A model generated the notes under the pieces. It ran no database searches. It was not told where the DNA came from and worked only from the letters and a program-made list of their open reading frames with translations. The translations under genes and the position numbers were made by a program. From positions 1 to 20,053 of the forward strand of contig DIEM01000051.1 of assembly GCA_002418625.1 (NCBI GenBank): a stretch of 20,053 nucleotides of DNA, read 5' to 3'. Position 1 is the stretch's first letter. Each line of letters starts with the position of its first letter. Shown here piece by piece: positions 15,049 to 20,053 of the stretch. The DNA is from Firmicutes bacterium UBA5774. Lineage in GTDB: Bacteria; Bacillota; Clostridia; Peptostreptococcales; Anaerovoracaceae.

Positions 15049-15984
15049 TTATTTTCCGCCTTCGAACAGCGCTTCCACAAATGTGGCCGGTTCAAATTCC
15101 TGAAGATCTTCCATGGCTTCACCAACGCCTATGAATTTGACCGGTATGGAAAATTCATCAGATATCGATATGACGATGCCGCCTTTTGCCGTACCGTCCA
15201 GCTTGGTCAGTATAATGCCGGTCACCTGTGCGATATTGCCGAACTCCCTTGCCTGGGACATGGCATTCTTGCCTGTCGCAGCATCGACAACCAGAAGTGT
15301 TTCACGGGCGGCTTCCGGATATTCCCTTTCGATTACTTTATACATCTTTTCCAGCTCGGCCATGAGGTTTTTCTTGTTTTGAAGCCTTCCGGCCGTATCG
15401 CAGATCAGAACATCGATACGCCTCGCCCGGGCTGCCTGGATCGCGTCGAATATAACCGCGCTCGGATCGGAGCCTTCCTGATGCCTGATGACATTGGCGC
15501 CGATCCTGTCTCCCCACACCTCAAGCTGTTCAATAGCCGCCGCCCTGAACGTATCAGCAGCAGCCAGAAGAACTGTTCTGCCTTCATTCTGAAATTTATG
15601 TGCGAGCTTTGCGATAGTCGTTGTCTTTCCCGAGCCATTGACGCCAATCATTAAAATGATCAGCGGCGTCTTGTCAGTTAATTTGTGGGCGCTGCCCTTG
15701 TCCAGCAATTTCAATACATTATACTTGATCTGGCGCTTTACAAGCCAGGGCTCCTTGATCCCCATCCTCCTGATGTCGTCGCGCAGAGCCTCTATGATCC
15801 TGCCTGTCGTTTCCATTCCGATATCCGACATGATCAGGACTTCCTCAAGATCCTCAAGCATCTGTTCGTCGACTTCGGATACCATGATGATTTCCTCGAT
15901 CTTTTCCATCATGCCTTTTCTGGTCTTGGCTAGTCCTTCCTGAAGTTTTCCAAAAAAAGATATCTTATTTTCTTTATCAGCCAT
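15049..15984 (-). CDS. ftsY: Signal recognition particle receptor FtsY
   Basis: FtsY is the membrane-associated GTPase that docks SRP-bound ribosomes at the SecYEG translocon. The 311-residue protein has the short form lacking the long acidic A domain of E. coli FtsY. An N-domain four-helix bundle (about 1-100) is followed by the G domain with GVNGSGKTT (114-122), DTFRAAAIEQL (144-154), DTAGR (196-200) and TKLDGTAKGG (260-269). The N-terminus begins with a small basic amphipathic stretch (about 8-30) that may bind lipid. The ATG at 15984 has GGAGG eight bases upstream. It follows smc by 24 bases, as is common in Bacillota. Confidence 0.98.
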   Translation of the reverse strand: MADKENKISFFGKLQEGLAKTRKGMMEKIEEIIMVSEVDEQMLEDLEEVLIMSDIGMETTGRIIEALRDDIRRMGIKEPWLVKRQIKYNVLKLLDKGSAHKLTDKTPLIILMIGVNGSGKTTTIAKLAHKFQNEGRTVLLAAADTFRAAAIEQLEVWGDRIGANVIRHQEGSDPSAVIFDAIQAARARRIDVLICDTAGRLQNKKNLMAELEKMYKVIEREYPEAARETLLVVDAATGKNAMSQAREFGNIAQVTGIILTKLDGTAKGGIVISISDEFSIPVKFIGVGEAMEDLQEFEPATFVEALFEGGK

Positions 15985-16008
15985 AAAATATGCCTCCGTT
16001 CAATGTTT

Positions 16009-19000
16009 TCATACCGCCATGCTGTCAAGCCTCAGCGACAGGACCTTTGAGATGCCCTGCTCCGGCATGGTCACTCCATATAGGACGTCAGCGTACTCCA
16101 TTGTCGCCTTCTGATGCGTGACGAGCGTGAATTGTATCTCCTTGAAATTTTTTAAGTATTCGGCAAACCTGTTGATATTGGCATCGTCCAATGCCGCTTC
16201 GACTTCGTCCAATATACAGAACGGCGTCGGCTTTGCTTTCAGCACCGCGAACATCAATGCGATGGCCGTCATCGTCTTTTCTCCCCCTGACAGCAAATTG
16301 ATATTCTGCAGTTTCTTGCCGGGCGGCTGAGCTACGATCTCAATACCGCATTCCAGTGGCCTGCTGTCATCTTCAAGCCGCAGCTCCGCGCTGCCGCCTC
16401 CAAACAACTCCACAAAGGCCGCTTCGAAATTGGCTGATATTTTTTCAAAACTCTCCCTGAATTTCATTCTGATCGTACGATCCATTTCATCGATGATCTT
16501 TCTCAGGGAAGCAATGGCCTCCAGCAGGTCGTTGCGCTGTGTCGTCAGGAATTCATACCGTTCGCTGACAGTTTCGTATTCCTTGATCGCGCCGATATTC
16601 ACCTCTCCAAGTTCCTTCATTCTGTTTCTGATTTCCCTGCTTTCACGCTGGGCCGCAGCCATATTGAAGTCATGGTGCCTGAAGTCGATCGCCTGGAGAT
16701 AGGATATCTCAAATTCTTCCCAAAGTTTTTCCTTGTAACCCTCAACCTGGGCCTCATTTCTGGCCAGTTTCAGATCCAGCTCGTATTTTTCAGCCTGGAA
16801 TCCGGCCAGTGTCTCGTCCAGCGTTTCTCTCTTCGCGGTGATCTCTTTTAAATAATTGGCTATCAATTCCTTTTCATGTTGATTCTCCCTGAGGAGACTC
16901 TCCAGTTCTTCTCTCGCTGCTTCCCTATCCCTGATCCTGATTTCGAGCTGCGCTTCGTCCTCTTCGATATCCGATTTTGATTTTTTCAGATTTTCAAGAT
17001 TCAGAAGCCTGCTTTTCCTGTCAGTTGACAATTCATCCAAATAGCTTGATATGCGAGCGTCCAGAGACAATATCCTGCTTCTTTCGCTATCTGCCGAGCT
17101 GAGTGCGAGTCTGGTATCATTGATCTCTCCTGTCAGTACATCAACTCTGCTCTTTTTATCCTCATGTGACTGCAGTCCTTCATCGGCCTGATGCTCAAGC
17201 TCCCTGATCTCATTTCCGGCGTTTGCCGAAGCTGCTTCCAGATTCCTGATCATGGCTTCTGCTGATTTCATTTCCTCGCTGATACTGGAAAGCTCCCTGT
17301 CCCATTTAACATGATCTGCCATGATATCGGACAGCTGGCTTTCAGCTGTTCGGATCTCATTGACGATGCCCACCATTTCGATCTCATACTTCCTTTTTTC
17401 ATTCTCGAGGGCGGCCATCGATTCCACAATGGCGTTCTTTTCGGACTGAAGCCGTGTCAGGTTTTCACGATTCTTTGCAAGCGAAGCTTCAAGTTCTTCC
17501 AGATCCTTTTCAAGTTTCCTGATTTCAGATTTCCTTTCCAGGAGATTCGGCCCGCTTGTCTTGTAATTTCCACCTGTGATCGCACCGCTGGAATTGATGA
17601 TTTCGCCTTCCATCGTAACATAGCGAAGCCCCGGCGCTGAATTTTTCGACAGCCGGACCGCATGATCCAAATCATCGACGATTACGACGCGTCCTAGCAG
17701 ATATTCCATGATATCCGCGTATTTCGCATCGAATTTGACGCAGGAAACGCCGATCCCCTTGAATCCGTCTGAATTTGCCAACTCAGCCCTGTAATTGACG
17801 CGAGATGGCCTTATGCTTTTTACAGGTAAAAATGTAAGCCTGCCTGCCTTATTGGCTTTCAATTTGCCGATAGCATTTTTCGCACTCATGTCATCCTCAC
17901 AGACGACATTCTGAAGCGTTGCCCCAAGAGCCGTTTCGATGGCGACCTCGTAACCAGCCGGCACCTCGATGAGATCCGCTACGACACCGTGGATACCGTT
18001 CATCGCATTCAGGTTCTTCATCACGAATTTTACGGCATTGTTATAACCTTCATAAGAGCTTTCGAGTTCTTCGATCAGTCTTTTCCGCGCGGCGGCATCA
18101 CCGTGCTTCAGCCTTGATCTCTCAACCTGTTGAGCCGTCTCACGCTCCTGTTCCTGGACCGTTCCGAGCCGATGGGCTTTCCCGGATCCTTCGCGCTCCA
18201 GCTTTTCAACTTCTGCGGCGATGGCGTCCCTGCGGCTGGCCGCTTCCTTCTTTTTGGTTTCCGCCTCATGGGCAAGACGTTCCGAATCGGCTTTTTCTGC
18301 CGAGATCTGAACGCCACGGCGCGACAATGTATCCTTAAGCGTCTCAAGACTGGCCTTTTCGCTGTTTTTTCCCATCATGAGCGTATGCAGCTCATAGATC
18401 CTGTTCTTCCTGCTTTCGCTTTCCTCTATATGATTCGTCAATAATGCAAGACTTTCTTCATGAGCCTTCGTCTTATTCGCCAGCGCCTCGGCAAGCCGGG
18501 CTATTGAATGCTCGATCTCGGATTTGGCGGTTCGAAGCTCATGGCTGGCTGCCGTTTCCTTTTCCAGTTTACTGTCGATCATGGCGATCTCTTCATTGAT
18601 CCTGACAGTATCCCGATCGATGGCGGCTTTTTTTTCTGCGTTGAGCTGACCCGTATTCGTAAGATTTCCGATCTCCTCGACTTGTTCAAGCAAACGGTCT
18701 CTCGCTTCGATGCCCGCCCTGTCCAGCTCCTCGCTTCTTGCCCTGTTATTGCTGATGTCCTCGTCAAGCGCCGTCTTCTGGTCCTTATAATGGTCGATCT
18801 GATTATCCAGTTCAAGAAGATCGTCCTTCATATATTCGCTCTTGAGCTCCAGCGATTCGATATTTTTCAACGTGATATTGATCTCGTTAGCTTTGTATCG
18901 GTCTCTTAAAACGATATATTCGGATGCTTTCTCGCTGTCCTCGCGCAATTGGCCGATCCTGGACTCGATTTCCGCCGCCACATCGTTGACACGCTCCAGA

Positions 19001-19560
19001 TTATGATTCGTTGACTCCAGTTTTCTCTCAGCTTCGGTTTTTTTGCTGCGGTATTTGACGATTCCGGCAGCTTCCTCGAAAATCTCCCGCCTGCTTTCCG
19101 GCTTGTTTCCCACGATATCGGAGATCTTTCCCTGGCCGATGATGGAATAGCCATCGACCCCGATCCCGGTATCCATTATGAGCTCACGGATATCCTTGAG
19201 CCGGCAGCTGCTGTTGTTGATATAGTATTCGCTCTCTCCGGACCGGTACATCTTTCGCGTTATGGCAACTTCCGAGTAGTCTATCGGCAATATTCCCCTG
19301 CTGTTGTCCACGACCAGCGTGACCTCAGCCATTCCCCGTGATTTTCTGCTCGCAGTGCCTGAGAATATGACTTCCTCCATTTTGCCGCCCCGCAGCATTT
19401 TCGGACTCTGTTCTCCAAGCACCCAGCGGATCGCGTCCGAGATGTTGCTCTTTCCGCTGCCGTTGGGTCCGACGATACAGGTTATGCCTTCGTGAAAGTC
19501 GATGCTTACCGGTTCCGCAAATGACTTGAAGCCATGCATGTCAATTCGTTTAAAATACAA
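16009..19560 (-). CDS. smc: Chromosome partition protein SMC
   Basis: SMC is a DNA-binding ATPase that with ScpA and ScpB folds and separates the chromosome. The 1183-residue protein has the full plan: Walker A GPNGSGKS (31-38), a coiled-coil arm, a hinge (about 500-665, with GVVADLIEV and the ITGG exit), a returning coiled coil, then the C motif LSGGEKT (from about 1090) and Walker B FCILDE (about 1114-1119). The preferred start is TTG at 19560, giving MYFKRIDMHGFKSFA, the family-typical beginning, with AGAGGTGG five bases upstream; a GTG at 19569 in the same frame lies inside that motif. It sits 25 bases after rnc and 24 before ftsY. scpA and scpB are not in the window. Confidence 0.98.
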   Translation of the reverse strand: MYFKRIDMHGFKSFAEPVSIDFHEGITCIVGPNGSGKSNISDAIRWVLGEQSPKMLRGGKMEEVIFSGTASRKSRGMAEVTLVVDNSRGILPIDYSEVAITRKMYRSGESEYYINNSSCRLKDIRELIMDTGIGVDGYSIIGQGKISDIVGNKPESRREIFEEAAGIVKYRSKKTEAERKLESTNHNLERVNDVAAEIESRIGQLREDSEKASEYIVLRDRYKANEINITLKNIESLELKSEYMKDDLLELDNQIDHYKDQKTALDEDISNNRARSEELDRAGIEARDRLLEQVEEIGNLTNTGQLNAEKKAAIDRDTVRINEEIAMIDSKLEKETAASHELRTAKSEIEHSIARLAEALANKTKAHEESLALLTNHIEESESRKNRIYELHTLMMGKNSEKASLETLKDTLSRRGVQISAEKADSERLAHEAETKKKEAASRRDAIAAEVEKLEREGSGKAHRLGTVQEQERETAQQVERSRLKHGDAAARKRLIEELESSYEGYNNAVKFVMKNLNAMNGIHGVVADLIEVPAGYEVAIETALGATLQNVVCEDDMSAKNAIGKLKANKAGRLTFLPVKSIRPSRVNYRAELANSDGFKGIGVSCVKFDAKYADIMEYLLGRVVIVDDLDHAVRLSKNSAPGLRYVTMEGEIINSSGAITGGNYKTSGPNLLERKSEIRKLEKDLEELEASLAKNRENLTRLQSEKNAIVESMAALENEKRKYEIEMVGIVNEIRTAESQLSDIMADHVKWDRELSSISEEMKSAEAMIRNLEAASANAGNEIRELEHQADEGLQSHEDKKSRVDVLTGEINDTRLALSSADSERSRILSLDARISSYLDELSTDRKSRLLNLENLKKSKSDIEEDEAQLEIRIRDREAAREELESLLRENQHEKELIANYLKEITAKRETLDETLAGFQAEKYELDLKLARNEAQVEGYKEKLWEEFEISYLQAIDFRHHDFNMAAAQRESREIRNRMKELGEVNIGAIKEYETVSERYEFLTTQRNDLLEAIASLRKIIDEMDRTIRMKFRESFEKISANFEAAFVELFGGGSAELRLEDDSRPLECGIEIVAQPPGKKLQNINLLSGGEKTMTAIALMFAVLKAKPTPFCILDEVEAALDDANINRFAEYLKNFKEIQFTLVTHQKATMEYADVLYGVTMPEQGISKVLSLRLDSMAV

Positions 19561-19565
19561 ATATA

Positions 19566-19573
19566 CCACCTCT
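19566..19573 (-). promoter_or_regulatory. Ribosome binding site favouring a TTG start for smc
   Basis: AGAGGTGG is five bases from TTG 19560 and contains the alternative in-frame GTG at 19569. The TTG start also matches the usual SMC N-terminus, so I prefer it. Confidence 0.65.
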
Positions 19574-19585
19574 GGTTCTGATTTA

Positions 19586-20053
19586 TCAGTCTTCCAATGC
19601 CTTCAGGGCATCCCTCGCCGCATCCTGCTCGGCCGCTTTCTTGTTGCGTCCTGAACCTTTTCCCATGACGCCTCCGCCTACGATCAGCCTGACATAAAAT
19701 GTCTTGTCATGATCAGGGCCTTCCTCTTTTTCGATCAGATAGGATATTGCCACGTCTCCGTTGACCTGAAGTCTTTCCTGCAATGCTGTCTTATAATCCG
19801 AAAAATATCCGCCGGATATGACCGCCTCGATCTTTTCGGAAAAAACGGAAAGCACGAATCTTTTAGCCTCATCGAAGCCGCCGTCTATATGGATCGCACC
19901 GATCAGCGCTTCCATCGCATCCGCGAGGATCGATTTTCGAGTGCGTCCTCCCGTGTTCTCTTCTCCCCTGCCAAGCAGAATATACGCGCCAAGATTGATT
20001 TCCATGGCACATTCGGCCAACGAGCTTTCACGCACGATGGCCGCTCTTCTTTT
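19586..20053 (-). CDS. rnc: Ribonuclease III, 5' end cut by window edge
   Basis: RNase III cuts double-stranded RNA in rRNA processing and mRNA turnover. The window holds the last 155 residues of about 230. The reading frame is open to the window edge (codons for KRRAAIVRES upstream of the first ATG/GTG choices), so the true start is outside. The fragment includes the second half of the nuclease domain, with D45 and E48 of ADAMEALIGAI as metal ligands, and a complete double-stranded-RNA-binding domain (about 85-152) ending in GSGRNKKAAEQDAARDAL. The first signature ERLEFLGD is off the edge. It heads the rnc-smc-ftsY cluster, 25 bases before smc. Confidence 0.97.
   Translation of the reverse strand, partial: KRRAAIVRESSLAECAMEINLGAYILLGRGEENTGGRTRKSILADAMEALIGAIHIDGGFDEAKRFVLSVFSEKIEAVISGGYFSDYKTALQERLQVNGDVAISYLIEKEEGPDHDKTFYVRLIVGGGVMGKGSGRNKKAAEQDAARDALKALED

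Noticed and set aside
1..20053. Mobile elements, CRISPR arrays, tRNA or rRNA genes, prophage or defence genes
   Set aside because: No transposase or integrase motifs, no regularly spaced repeats, no RNA gene signatures; all long frames are accounted for by the listed genes or their shadows.

Overview
This is ordinary chromosomal DNA from a low-to-mid GC Gram-positive anaerobe, most likely a member of Bacillota, class Clostridia. The evidence is the rnc-smc-ftsY order followed by der-plsY-gpsA, strong AGGAGG-type ribosome binding sites on nearly every gene, TTG starts, lipoproteins with classical lipoboxes, and an RseC-type membrane redox protein. A family-level guess such as Anaerovoracaceae would be speculation. 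Nothing looks like a prophage, insertion sequence, CRISPR array, rRNA or tRNA. Coding density is very high and no gene-free stretch exceeds about 190 bases.

Layout, left to right. (1) A minus-strand run, read from 5147 down to the window edge: glyA, a DUF815-family AAA ATPase, a small M50 (site-2-protease-type) membrane metalloprotease that starts inside the ATPase stop codon, and clpB (3' end outside the window). One good promoter is visible, in front of glyA. (2) A plus-strand run: rseC-like gene, trxA (overlapping rseC by 17 bases), a terminator-like hairpin, then a cardiolipin synthase gene. (3) A minus-strand three-gene unit: a DUF6506 protein, a PstS-like phosphate-binding lipoprotein, and a large lipoprotein with two DUF3298-like halves. 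(4) A plus-strand 14-helix MFS transporter, divergent from unit 3 across a 112-base promoter region. (5) A minus-strand housekeeping run: rnc (5' end outside the window), smc, ftsY, der, plsY, gpsA, ended by a clear intrinsic terminator directly after gpsA.

How the genes work together. Unit 5 combines RNA processing (RNase III), chromosome organisation (SMC), membrane targeting of ribosomes (FtsY), ribosome assembly (Der) and the first steps of glycerophospholipid synthesis (GpsA makes sn-glycerol-3-phosphate, PlsY acylates it). The cardiolipin synthase in unit 2 acts at the other end of that lipid pathway. Unit 1 combines one-carbon metabolism with protein quality control (AAA ATPase, intramembrane protease, disaggregase). 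Unit 2 pairs a membrane Cys-cluster protein with thioredoxin, suggesting thiol or electron exchange. Unit 3 is the least understood part: two surface lipoproteins and a small cytosolic protein with no recognisable transporter permease or ATPase nearby.

I see no wholly new system. The best candidates for unexplored biology are unit 3, the rseC-trxA pair, and the AAA-ATPase/M50 protease pair. Several genes have an in-frame upstream start codon inside or beside the Shine-Dalgarno sequence, so automatic annotation is likely to extend their N-termini wrongly; I have chosen the starts that the ribosome binding sites and family alignments support.
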